Assembly: GCF_002797975.1 (NCBI RefSeq)
Contig: NZ_PGET01000001.1
Coordinates: 2,542,001 to 2,606,000 of the forward strand
Direction of reading: 5' to 3'
Length of the DNA stretch: 64,000 bases
From: [Clostridium] celerecrescens 18A
Lineage (GTDB): Bacteria; Bacillota; Clostridia; Lachnospirales; Lachnospiraceae
Shown here piece by piece: positions 1-7,865 of this stretch (position 1 is the first letter of the stretch; every line of letters begins with the position of its first letter). Both the position numbers and the translations under genes were made by a program. The notes below the pieces were generated by a model. It was not told the DNA's origin, did no database searches, and was given only the letters and a program-made list of their open reading frames with translations.

Positions 1-122
1 ATTTTTCCATCAAGCTTATCACATTCGTTTACAAATCTGTGAAACAGCGATTCAACCGCAGAAGGAAGTATCTTAGTGTGAGTTTCATCGGTGAACTCCT
101 TGATTAAATGTTTTAAAGGCAA
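1..122 (-). other. Possible edge fragment of an unrecognised reading frame
   Basis: Reading the minus strand from about position 122 (a TTG) to the window edge gives about 40 open codons, including the stretch FTDETHTKILPSAVESLF. I do not recognise it. It has no ATG and no convincing ribosome binding site, and it begins just after the terminator hairpin at 125-162. It may be the start of a gene that continues beyond the window, or chance. Confidence 0.15.
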
Positions 123-124
123 AA

Positions 125-162
125 TAAATCCAGATGCTATAATTACCTGGCATCTGGATTTA
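125..162 (-). terminator. Rho-independent terminator after the BKACE gene
   Basis: A perfect 13-bp inverted repeat (125-137 with 150-162, loop of 12) lies about 45 bases past the stop of the BKACE gene. Read on the minus strand, the stem is followed by a T-rich run (TTTATTTTG). It closes the operon that begins with the sugar ABC importer. Confidence 0.75.
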
Positions 163-207
163 TACGTAAACCACTACTCCCACTAACTCCGGTTCTCAGA
201 CCTGTTG

Positions 208-1029
208 TTATAGGGAATGAATATTCAGCATGGCCCTTATTTCATCAGGGGAAGCAGGCAGCATTTTCTTCTCTCTCACGATGCCTGCTGCCGCCTCTAC
301 CAGCTGAAGATTCGTGTCGGCTATGATTTCCCGGCTTAAATACCTGCTGTCTTCAAATCCGATCCGCACCGTGGAGGCCCCCAGATCGAGTGCAGTTTTT
401 ATAATCTGGAAATCTGTCCGATGGGCATGGGTAATTCCCCACAGGATGTTCTCTTTCTCCGGAAAGAATTCGTCCAATGCTTCCAGCATGGACTTTAAGG
501 TACGGACCGTGGCCGGAGCTGCTCCCATATGTCCCAGCACGATGCTGAACAGAATTGGGTCTGTAAATTCATACTTCATGGACAAATCCCTTGCGGTTTT
601 AATCATGCCGATCTCAAAAACTTCTATCTCCGGAGTTTTATGATGATTAAGAATCTGCTCCACGCAATAATAAACATCTTTAATAGGATTGATATAAACC
701 TGATCTCCCAAATTCACAGAGCCTACATTCAGGGAATTGGCTTCCACCCAGTCCGCAAATACAGGTGTGCAGCGCTCTTTTATGGTTAAATCCGATACCC
801 CTCCCGTAGATACCTGGATGACAATATCGCTTTCCGAACGGATATACCGGACCGTTTCCTCCAACAGGGCTAAATCCGGTGTCAGCCTTCCATTCCCATC
901 CCTTACATGCAGATGCACCATCCCGGCTCCTGCCCTGCTGCAGGCAATGACATCCTCTGCGATCTTCCTGGGATCGATCAACGTATCATCTGCAGACACC
1001 GGTGCAACGGATATCACTATTTTTTTCAT
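208..1029 (-). CDS. BKACE family beta-keto acid cleavage enzyme (DUF849)
   Basis: 273 residues, the usual length for the family. These zinc-dependent TIM-barrel enzymes condense a beta-keto acid with acetyl-CoA and split it to acetoacetate and a new acyl-CoA; the best-known member is the 3-keto-5-aminohexanoate cleavage enzyme of lysine fermentation. The zinc-binding HLH of the HLHVRD motif is at residues 39-41, and the conserved RIGFEDS motif with its acidic ligand is near the C-terminus. The start is the ATG at 1029, preceded by AGGAG at good spacing; an upstream in-frame ATG at 1077 has no such site. It is the last gene after the DUF1537 kinase and racemase-family gene. No lysine-fermentation genes are nearby, so the substrate is probably a different keto acid. 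Confidence 0.85.
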   Translation of the reverse strand: MKKIVISVAPVSADDTLIDPRKIAEDVIACSRAGAGMVHLHVRDGNGRLTPDLALLEETVRYIRSESDIVIQVSTGGVSDLTIKERCTPVFADWVEANSLNVGSVNLGDQVYINPIKDVYYCVEQILNHHKTPEIEVFEIGMIKTARDLSMKYEFTDPILFSIVLGHMGAAPATVRTLKSMLEALDEFFPEKENILWGITHAHRTDFQIIKTALDLGASTVRIGFEDSRYLSREIIADTNLQLVEAAAGIVREKKMLPASPDEIRAMLNIHSL

Positions 1030-1080
1030 ACAGCTCTCCTGTTCCTTTGTTATAAAGTCATTGGTTATAAGGGGCATTGG

Positions 1081-1752
1081 TTATAAGGTTCCTTTTGAAA
1101 TAAGGGCCGCCTTCAGGGCCTTTGCTCCAAATCCCGGGCTGGAAAGCACGGTTTTCCCATACAGGTCAGCAATATAGCTTTCACAATACGCCATGGAGCC
1201 CTGGGCAAACAGGATCACATCCGCCTCTTTCGCAGCCTTTCCGGCATGCTCTGCCATCAAGACCTTAAACTGCCCCTGATCCAGACCAAACGCACCATCC
1301 ACCAGCACCTCCATCATCTCCACATGCTTCCCCATTTCTCTTGCAACCCGTAAAACAGTTCTTTTGGTAGGCTCCAGAGTGGTAGGAAGTGTTGCCATCA
1401 CTGCGATTTTCCTGCCCAGTCTGACCGCTTCCCTGCACATCTCTTCATCCACTCTCACAATGGGCACCCCCAGATATCTGGCTGCATCCTGCACGCAGTC
1501 GGCAACCTCACCCACAGAAGAGCATAGGTTCAAAATTGCATCCGCCCCCTGCTCCACCGCCTTCATATACATCCCTATCAGCCTTGCCGCAGGTGCTGCT
1601 GTGACATAACCTTCTTTCCTCACCTCCGCCAGAATGGTGGGATCCTGAAAGCTTATGAGCTCCGCTTCGCTGCCTAACTGTTCCCTGACTTCTTTTTCCA
1701 CAATTTCAACCAGCTCCGGAGTAGTGCTGGTATAAATCAAACCAATTTTCAT
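1081..1752 (-). CDS. Aspartate/glutamate racemase family protein
   Basis: 223 residues, a compact two-lobed Asp/Glu racemase-family protein. Classic members use two cysteines to invert an alpha carbon; relatives work as maleate isomerases or decarboxylases. The first catalytic cysteine is visible in the NLCSSVGE motif (about residue 77). The second-site motif reads FAQGSM, without the expected cysteine, so simple two-base racemisation is doubtful. The start overlaps the DUF1537 stop by 4 bp (ATGA), which implies translational coupling. With the kinase before it and the BKACE after it, it probably handles a small acid intermediate. The exact reaction cannot be read from sequence. Confidence 0.75.
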   Translation of the reverse strand: MKIGLIYTSTTPELVEIVEKEVREQLGSEAELISFQDPTILAEVRKEGYVTAAPAARLIGMYMKAVEQGADAILNLCSSVGEVADCVQDAARYLGVPIVRVDEEMCREAVRLGRKIAVMATLPTTLEPTKRTVLRVAREMGKHVEMMEVLVDGAFGLDQGQFKVLMAEHAGKAAKEADVILFAQGSMAYCESYIADLYGKTVLSSPGFGAKALKAALISKGTL

Positions 1753-3194
1753 AATGAATCCTTTCTTTGTATCATTAGCAGCTCCACAGCCTCACGGAGC
1801 GTAGTCACCTCTCCCACATTCCCCGGAAAAATGACATATGGCAATCCGGGAAACTTGCTCTCTTCTCCAATGCGCCATACCGGAACTCCCGGACGGATCT
1901 GCCCCAGAACCTGGGCACGTTTCACCCTGAGAGCTTTGGTTCCAATGTCACTGGAAGTAATGCCTCCTTTTGCAATGATAAATGCCGGTGTCACTTCCAG
2001 CTTCTCAACCAGGGACATCACCGCCTCCGATATCTTTAACGAACGAAGCAGTGCAGCTTCCTTTGTATCATTTTCTATGGAAAGCAGGCGGCGCTTTGTA
2101 TAAACGACCACGGTTTTCCCTTCACGGACCGCATTTTCACACACAGTCCGTATCCGTTTAGCCTCCCGTTCCAGTCCTCCAGCCACCAGCACCAGATCAG
2201 AATCCATTTCAACAAACTGAAGACCAGCCGTCTTTTTTAATTCTTCCAGCTGCATGGTGGTTTTCTCCGTATGAGAGCCAATCACCACAATCCCTGCCGT
2301 CCTTCCGGCCTCAGTTATCATCTCATCTTTCGTAAGAAGGGGTTTGTCACTGATATTGCCAAACGCTTTTACAAAAGCCGCAGCCGTCCGGAAGATGTAA
2401 TGCTTTCCCTTACCCATGGCACGGTAAAGAGCAATGCAGAAAACCTTAATATCATATTCATCCACCGCATTTACGATGATTTTCTGAAAACCCTTTACAG
2501 CAAGCAGCTGCTCCGTGATTTTATCCAGTTTCATTCCCCTTAAATCTTCCAACGAAACGCAGACAACGGAATCCGCCCGAAACCTTCCCTCTGTCTTCTC
2601 TTCGATATATTCGGAGAGGTTGGAAGACTGATATCCAAACGTCTTATCCCCGGCAAATTCCGTCTCTCCCGCCGGAACCAGTTCGTCCCCATATTTAACA
2701 TAATGGACATTATCAATGGTAAAGCGTCCTCCTTCCGCAAAAAAAGGACACAAAATTTCACCGTCCACCTTCCACGGGTTCTGCTCTTCTAAAACCGCCT
2801 TCAACACTTCGGTCTCCAATGGATAATGACCGCGCAGGGTGGAATCCCCGCGGCTGACAATCAGATATTCCCGTCCCATCTCTTTTGCGGTCCGGTCTGC
2901 CCGCTTTCCAATTTCCTCATGGGCCTTTGCCGTCTGTTCTGCCGTAAATCCCCTTGAATTAGTCAAAATGAAAAATAATTTATTTTTTTCTTCAAAACCA
3001 CGGCCTATGCTTTCCAGAGACCAGTCCGTGTAAACGGATAGATCATGGACTGTTTGTATCCCTGTGGGATCATCATCCAAAACAATAATTTTTCTGGTAT
3101 CAGCATCGGCTTCTGCTGTCAGCAGATCATCCACCTTCCTCTTATCGTAACGGGGGTATGAATGTAATATCTCACTGCTTATTCTTTTTTCCAT
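1749..3194 (-). CDS. Four-carbon acid sugar kinase family protein (DUF1537)
   Basis: 481 residues, full length for DUF1537 kinases, which phosphorylate acid sugars such as D-threonate, D-erythronate, 3-oxo-tetronates or 3-oxo-isoapionate. The N-terminal substrate-binding domain opens with the conserved VLDDDPTG motif (about residues 38-45). The C-terminal nucleotide-binding domain carries KGGITSSDI (about 410-418) and PGNVG near the end. The gene overlaps the upstream GH140 gene by 16 bp and the downstream racemase-family gene by 4 bp, so the three are cotranscribed. A kinase of this family is known from an oxidative D-apiose route, which fits the GH140 neighbour, but the partner enzymes of that route are not seen here. 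Confidence 0.85.
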   Translation of the reverse strand: MEKRISSEILHSYPRYDKRKVDDLLTAEADADTRKIIVLDDDPTGIQTVHDLSVYTDWSLESIGRGFEEKNKLFFILTNSRGFTAEQTAKAHEEIGKRADRTAKEMGREYLIVSRGDSTLRGHYPLETEVLKAVLEEQNPWKVDGEILCPFFAEGGRFTIDNVHYVKYGDELVPAGETEFAGDKTFGYQSSNLSEYIEEKTEGRFRADSVVCVSLEDLRGMKLDKITEQLLAVKGFQKIIVNAVDEYDIKVFCIALYRAMGKGKHYIFRTAAAFVKAFGNISDKPLLTKDEMITEAGRTAGIVVIGSHTEKTTMQLEELKKTAGLQFVEMDSDLVLVAGGLEREAKRIRTVCENAVREGKTVVVYTKRRLLSIENDTKEAALLRSLKISEAVMSLVEKLEVTPAFIIAKGGITSSDIGTKALRVKRAQVLGQIRPGVPVWRIGEESKFPGLPYVIFPGNVGEVTTLREAVELLMIQRKDSL

Positions 3195-4543
3195 CCGTCT
3201 ACTTCTCCATGTATATCTTTTTCTTCCTGCAACAGCAGCACAATATCCTTTGTTTCATCCCTGGCAGGCGGTGTTTCCGTAATTTCAGGCTGCCCGCTGA
3301 CGGTCTTAATATAGCTCTTTCCTCCTGTCGCCGGACAAAACCAGAATACCATCATCCGTTTTTCCTTATAATCTTCCAGGGAAAGCTTTATTTCCCTTCC
3401 CGTATAAGAATAAGCCATTAAAAAGTCTTCTCCGGCAAATACACTGATCCGACCGTACTTTTCTCCCTGTTCGGACCGGAGCAGCTGCTGCGCCGGTTTC
3501 CCGTGAACAAAGCCGACCGACTCCATTAAATCTTTTAAATGCTTCATTTGTGAACTTCCGGTATGATGCAGGCCGTCTTCCCATAAAAAGTTTACGCCAA
3601 AGCTCCCTTCTTCTGATAAATCACGATGAAACTGCATCACCGCATTATGTCCGTAAGTATGGCCTGCTGCCCCGGCAAACACATCCCAGTAGGCGTAACG
3701 CCTGACGTCTGCAGCCTGCCAATAAGGCTGGGTCTTATCATGAAGTCCCTGCAGAATCCATTCATAAGAAGGCTCACCGTCCAGAACAGGTTTCACAGGC
3801 AGCCTGATATAGTCGCCTTCCACATAACGCCAGCAGTCTTCACCAAAACAGGTTTCTGAGGGCCGGTTGTCATCCCATGATCCTAACTGATCCTGGTCAT
3901 ATCTTCTGTGTCCTGACTGGAACAGATTAAAATCCAGCCACGCTTCATTGTGGAACCATTGGGAGGAATCCGTCCTCCCGAAGGGATGGTAAGTAACCAG
4001 ACGGTCCGGCTCATCCTCTTTCATCATTTTTCCCATGGAACAGAAAAGCTCACGATTGACATCGCCTCTCACATCGCCGCCCACGATCCAGATCAGATTC
4101 GGGCAGTGGTGATAACGATCCAGCACGAATTTCATGAAACTCTTTAGGTTCCCCATATTTAAGGATCCGTTTTTTACAATATCGCTACCCCATACCGGCA
4201 GAATTCCCAGATATAATCCCAGCTCTTCTGCCATTTCCATTACCCGGTCAATATGTCTCCAAAAGGTTCCGCAGGTGTTGATTTTTGAGAAATCACCATC
4301 CATCAGCGCCGTATCTCCCCCCAGATTCCTTTGGTCAGCCGTATGCAGAAAGTCTGCTAAAATCACATTATATCCTTTTTCCTTCCGGTTTCTCAAATAC
4401 CGGTATGTCTCCTCTAAGGTCAGCCGTTGAAACATGAGCCAGGCAGTATCGGCCAGCCAGAAAAAAGGCGTGTCCCCATTGGTAAAATACCGTTTGTTTT
4501 CATGCACCCGCAGAAGTCCGCTCTCCCAGGGTTTCTTATCCAT
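3179..4543 (-). CDS. GH140-type apiosidase-like glycoside hydrolase (DUF4038)
   Basis: 454 residues, with the DUF4038 (beta/alpha)8 barrel followed by a short beta domain (about 380 on). The characterised family member removes D-apiose from rhamnogalacturonan II side chains. Likely catalytic residues are Asp157 in IVGGDVRG and Glu257 in VLDGEPSYEW, which match the acid/base and nucleophile positions of the family. There is no signal peptide, so it acts in the cytoplasm on imported oligosaccharides. The ATG at 4543 follows AAAGGAG and overlaps the stop of the upstream hydrolase gene by 8 bp. Family membership is clear; apiose specificity is inferred from the family. Confidence 0.85.
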   Translation of the reverse strand: MDKKPWESGLLRVHENKRYFTNGDTPFFWLADTAWLMFQRLTLEETYRYLRNRKEKGYNVILADFLHTADQRNLGGDTALMDGDFSKINTCGTFWRHIDRVMEMAEELGLYLGILPVWGSDIVKNGSLNMGNLKSFMKFVLDRYHHCPNLIWIVGGDVRGDVNRELFCSMGKMMKEDEPDRLVTYHPFGRTDSSQWFHNEAWLDFNLFQSGHRRYDQDQLGSWDDNRPSETCFGEDCWRYVEGDYIRLPVKPVLDGEPSYEWILQGLHDKTQPYWQAADVRRYAYWDVFAGAAGHTYGHNAVMQFHRDLSEEGSFGVNFLWEDGLHHTGSSQMKHLKDLMESVGFVHGKPAQQLLRSEQGEKYGRISVFAGEDFLMAYSYTGREIKLSLEDYKEKRMMVFWFCPATGGKSYIKTVSGQPEITETPPARDETKDIVLLLQEEKDIHGEVDGWKKE

Positions 4544-5801
4544 GCTCTTTCTCCTTTTCCAAGTCAGCCAACATGTTAATCGCCAGGAGGTTCCAGTTTA
4601 TAAAACCGCCGTTTACCACCGGATCTCCGTTGATCGGATTGTAATATTCATGCATACATCCCGTCTTTTCCAGATCCGTGCCCAGAAGCTTTAAAGAATT
4701 ACGGCAGATTTCTTCTGCCTCTTCCCGGTATCCATAAGAGAGCATGGCCTGAAACACCACATAATTGGCTACCAGCCACACAGGGCCAAGCCAGTTGGAG
4801 GGATTATTGGTCGCTTCAAGATTAAACATCTTCTCATCCTTTGCCAAAGTGGCGATTCCAAAACTGCTGTGAAATGTATTCTCATCATGATAATGACTGA
4901 CCAGGCTCTTTGCCTGTTCCTTTGTTGCAAAACCAGCATACATGGGAATAAATCCGGACCATACCCTTATTTTAATGGGAAGGGTCTTCCAGAACACCCC
5001 AAGGCCTTCGTGGAACCAGTCAAATTTTCTGGTCCTGATATCCACATCCACAGAATAGAAGAACTGATCCCTTTTATCCCAGCACTCCTCCTGTATGGAC
5101 TGTATCAGGGCTTTCGCCCGGTCCTCCCACTCCAGGGCCTCACCGCTTTTTCCGGCGTTTTTCAGAACACACCCGTATGCCTGCATTTCCAGAACCATAA
5201 ATGAATTCAGGTATATATTTGCTGTGGAAAATTTCGGACGTCCGAAGGAAGCGGGATCATTGTCCATCCCTATCATAATGTCATCGCACCAGACAAACAG
5301 CCCTTTATCTTCCATAAAATAATTTCGGTAATAGCAGTCAAAGTATGCTTTCAGCCCGTCTAAATACTCCCTTGACCAGGAATAATCCCCCTGGTATTCA
5401 CTGATCAGACGCAACTGCTGGCAAAGAAACGGCTTATGCATGTTCATTTGCACGCCTTCCTTATGCTTCATGTTTAAATAGGGCTCCGGCCACCGGTCAA
5501 CCTCGATCATCATGGGAATATAGCCATCCTCCAGCTGATGATCCATAAAATTCTTCACATTTCCTCTGGCATGGACCAGAATCTTTTCCTGTAGATCCTC
5601 TGAAAAAGAATCCATGATACCGAATAATCCGTAAACCGACCAGTAGGTATCCCAGTCCCATAAATTTCCGTCATAGACACTGCCCGGATCAATAAAGGGA
5701 TGGCGGATAAATCCATGAGGCTCTTTTAAAAGCCCGTTTACATGACCTGCCACATAATCTTTTATCTCCTGCGCATAACGCATACTTTCCTGATCCATCA
5801 T
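4536..5801 (-). CDS. Trehalase-like (alpha/alpha)6-barrel glycoside hydrolase
   Basis: About 421 residues from the ATG at 5801 (ATG-ATG; 5798 is equally possible), chosen because AAAGGA lies 8 bases upstream and the longer frame would run into the permease gene. It belongs to the trehalase/GH63-like (alpha/alpha)6 barrel group: YDGNLWDWDTYWS near the N-terminus, DNDPASFGRP in the middle, and the GPVWLVANY and NWNLLAIN motifs late. These enzymes hydrolyse alpha- or beta-glucosidic and related bonds; the exact linkage cannot be read here. No signal peptide is present. It sits between the ABC permeases and GH140 gene, so its substrate is probably an imported oligosaccharide. Confidence 0.75.
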   Translation of the reverse strand: MMDQESMRYAQEIKDYVAGHVNGLLKEPHGFIRHPFIDPGSVYDGNLWDWDTYWSVYGLFGIMDSFSEDLQEKILVHARGNVKNFMDHQLEDGYIPMMIEVDRWPEPYLNMKHKEGVQMNMHKPFLCQQLRLISEYQGDYSWSREYLDGLKAYFDCYYRNYFMEDKGLFVWCDDIMIGMDNDPASFGRPKFSTANIYLNSFMVLEMQAYGCVLKNAGKSGEALEWEDRAKALIQSIQEECWDKRDQFFYSVDVDIRTRKFDWFHEGLGVFWKTLPIKIRVWSGFIPMYAGFATKEQAKSLVSHYHDENTFHSSFGIATLAKDEKMFNLEATNNPSNWLGPVWLVANYVVFQAMLSYGYREEAEEICRNSLKLLGTDLEKTGCMHEYYNPINGDPVVNGGFINWNLLAINMLADLEKEKEHG

Positions 5802-5806
5802 CCTGC

Positions 5807-6637
5807 TTATCCTTTCACCGCTCCTGCTGTCATCCCTTCGATTACCCTTTTGTTCAGAATCATATATAAGATCAGCATAGGAATCACACACATAGACACG
5901 GAAGCAAAAATCGCTCCCCAGTTTTTCGCTCCAAATTCATTCTGAAAATACAGAAGACCGGTTTGAACCGTCTTCAGCTTTTGGTCACTGATAAATGTCA
6001 TGGAAAAAATCAGATCATTCCATTTAAAGAAGAACTGCAATACTAAAACCGTAACAATGGCATTCTTCATCAGCGGTACCACCACATACCACATCAATTT
6101 GTAGATACCGCATCCGTCAATCACCGCTGCTTCCATAATCTCATCGGGAAACGACCGAAGATAACCGGTGGTCAAAAGAGTCGACAGAGACAGGCCGAAA
6201 GCCGTGTATGTAATGATCAGGCAGAGCCTGCTGTTTAAAAGGCCCATGCCGGAATAAATCTGAAATAAGGGAATCAGGGCAGTTGCCACCGGAATCATGA
6301 TGCCAAATTCAAAATATTTTCCAACGACCCCCTTAAGCTTCCATCTCATCTTTGTTACCGCAAAACTGACAGTTACCGTAAACAGTACAATAAAGAATAA
6401 GGAAACCACCGTACATATGAAGCTGTTTTTAAAAAAAACGTCCATATTTCCTCTTGTCCACGCCTCTATGTAATTCTGGATATAGAAGCCCGAGTTTAAC
6501 GCATATGCCGGCTTGCTGGTCCACTCACTCTGCTGTTTTAAGGAAGCGGTCAGCATCCAGAACAGCGGATATACTTCGATCACCACAAGACAAACAATGA
6601 CTAATTTAATTGCAATTGATTTAAATCCTTTTTTCAT
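5807..6637 (-). CDS. Carbohydrate ABC transporter permease (MalG/LacG type)
   Basis: 276 residues with about six membrane spans. The EAA loop that docks the ATPase is seen as EAAVIDGCGIYKLMWYVVVPL (about residues 178-198). It pairs with the permease encoded 14 bp upstream to form the channel of a CUT1 sugar importer that takes sugar from the binding protein encoded at 7866-9275. No ATPase gene is nearby. That is usual in Firmicutes, where one MsmK-type ATPase serves several importers. The start has AGGAGG 10 bases upstream. Confidence 0.93.
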   Translation of the reverse strand: MKKGFKSIAIKLVIVCLVVIEVYPLFWMLTASLKQQSEWTSKPAYALNSGFYIQNYIEAWTRGNMDVFFKNSFICTVVSLFFIVLFTVTVSFAVTKMRWKLKGVVGKYFEFGIMIPVATALIPLFQIYSGMGLLNSRLCLIITYTAFGLSLSTLLTTGYLRSFPDEIMEAAVIDGCGIYKLMWYVVVPLMKNAIVTVLVLQFFFKWNDLIFSMTFISDQKLKTVQTGLLYFQNEFGAKNWGAIFASVSMCVIPMLILYMILNKRVIEGMTAGAVKG

Positions 6638-6651
6638 GCTCGATCTTCCTC

Positions 6652-7530
6652 CTATTCTTTTACATCAAACCTGCGGATGATGGACGATCCAAATACGCAC
6701 AGCATGAATATGAACAGCGCAACCACACTTCCGTAACCCACCTTGTTATAGGTGAAGGAAACATTATACATATACATGGACAGGGATCTTGTGGCCGCTC
6801 CAGGTCCTCCGTTAGTCAGTGCTGTCGCGGATTCAAACATTTTCACCGTTCCGGAAAAACTGAAAATCAGACAGGTGATGATCATTGCATGCAGCAAAGG
6901 GGCCAGAATATGACGAAACAGCTGCAGTCCGCCTGCTCCATCAATTTTCGCCGCTTCGATTACGTCTCCCGGAATATCCAAAAGCGCCCCGTAGAAGATA
7001 ACGGCATAAAATCCCATGGCCACCCAGATATCCATTACGCACAAGCTTCCCAGGGCCGTTGAAGCCTGGCCGATCCAGGGCTGTACCAGACCGGTCAGAC
7101 CCAGGGTATCTAAAAGGCTGTTTAACAGTCCATAATTTGGCTGTATCTCGTAAATTTTCTGGAACAGCTGCCCCACTGCCACGGTGGGCAGCACAACCGG
7201 AAAAAATACCAGAGTACGGATCACATTCTTAAAACGTTTCAGCCAGAAATAAAACATCAGAGCTAATAAAAGCCCCATACCTACCTGCCCTACCATTACA
7301 ATGGATATATATTTCAGATTCACAGCCATAGATGCTTTAAAGTTGCTGTCTCCCAGCAGACGCAGGAAGTTGTCAAACCCGCAGAACTCCCATTTCAGCC
7401 CCGGAGACCCGGAATAAAACGAGTAATACAAAGACCATATTACAGGCAGAATGACTATGACAGAATAGACGATCAATGCAGGTAATACGAAAATTGCAAT
7501 TGCCGTTTTATTTTCCAATACCTTTTTCAT
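6652..7530 (-). CDS. Carbohydrate ABC transporter permease (MalF/UgpA type)
   Basis: 292 residues with about six membrane helices. The EAA loop reads EAAKIDGAGGLQLFRHILAPLL (about 193-214). It is the partner of the next permease in a CUT1 importer. TTGGAGG precedes the start. The gene is separated from its binding-protein gene by a 335-bp structured spacer that contains a terminator, so the permeases are probably made at a lower level than the binding protein. Confidence 0.93.
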   Translation of the reverse strand: MKKVLENKTAIAIFVLPALIVYSVIVILPVIWSLYYSFYSGSPGLKWEFCGFDNFLRLLGDSNFKASMAVNLKYISIVMVGQVGMGLLLALMFYFWLKRFKNVIRTLVFFPVVLPTVAVGQLFQKIYEIQPNYGLLNSLLDTLGLTGLVQPWIGQASTALGSLCVMDIWVAMGFYAVIFYGALLDIPGDVIEAAKIDGAGGLQLFRHILAPLLHAMIITCLIFSFSGTVKMFESATALTNGGPGAATRSLSMYMYNVSFTYNKVGYGSVVALFIFMLCVFGSSIIRRFDVKE

Positions 7531-7559
7531 AGAAAAACCTCCAATCCCTTTCCATTTGA

Positions 7560-7766
7560 CGCTCCCGCATGCCAGACGGACTTAAACAATCCGTTTTGCT
7601 GCCGGATTCGGGCCAAGCGGATATTCGCAATCCGCTTCGCTACTTGCTTACAGTGTCCCCGATTTGCGGGGGAGGCCCTGCCCCGCTCCATCGGGCATAA
7701 CCGAATAGAAGCTATCGCTGCTTATCAGGTGGTGCTTGTACTCCACCTGAATATCTTGATTCGGTT
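7560..7766. repeat. Structured intergenic element between binding protein and permease genes
   Basis: This non-coding stretch holds several nested inverted repeats: 7615-7622 with 7630-7637 (8 bp), 7699-7706 with 7759-7766 (AACCGAAT/ATTCGGTT), and inside the latter 7726-7732 with 7743-7749 (CAGGTGG/CCACCTG). Adjacent blocks are rich in CCCC/GGGG pairs. It looks like a dispersed, hairpin-forming intergenic repeat, but only one copy lies in the window. Confidence 0.45.
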
Positions 7767-7811
7767 AAAAAAAGGGGTGCTGGATTCCTTTTCAGAACTT
7801 CACAGCACCCC
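7767..7811 (-). terminator. Attenuating terminator after the binding protein gene
   Basis: A 9-bp perfect stem (7774-7782 with 7803-7811, GGGGTGCTG) is followed on the minus strand by seven T residues (7767-7773). It lies about 55 bases past the stop of the binding-protein gene and upstream of its permeases. Partial readthrough would give the usual excess of binding protein. Confidence 0.85.
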
Positions 7812-7865
7812 GTATCTTATCTTACGGCTTATCAGGCCATCCGACTTATAGAAGTTAAATTCTTA

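Noticed and set aside
2540..2761. Frames of 60-150 codons antisense to or in another frame within the large genes (for example here, 18006-18683 and 52007-52987)
   Set aside because: They lie wholly inside well-supported genes, lack ribosome binding sites and show no recognisable domains.
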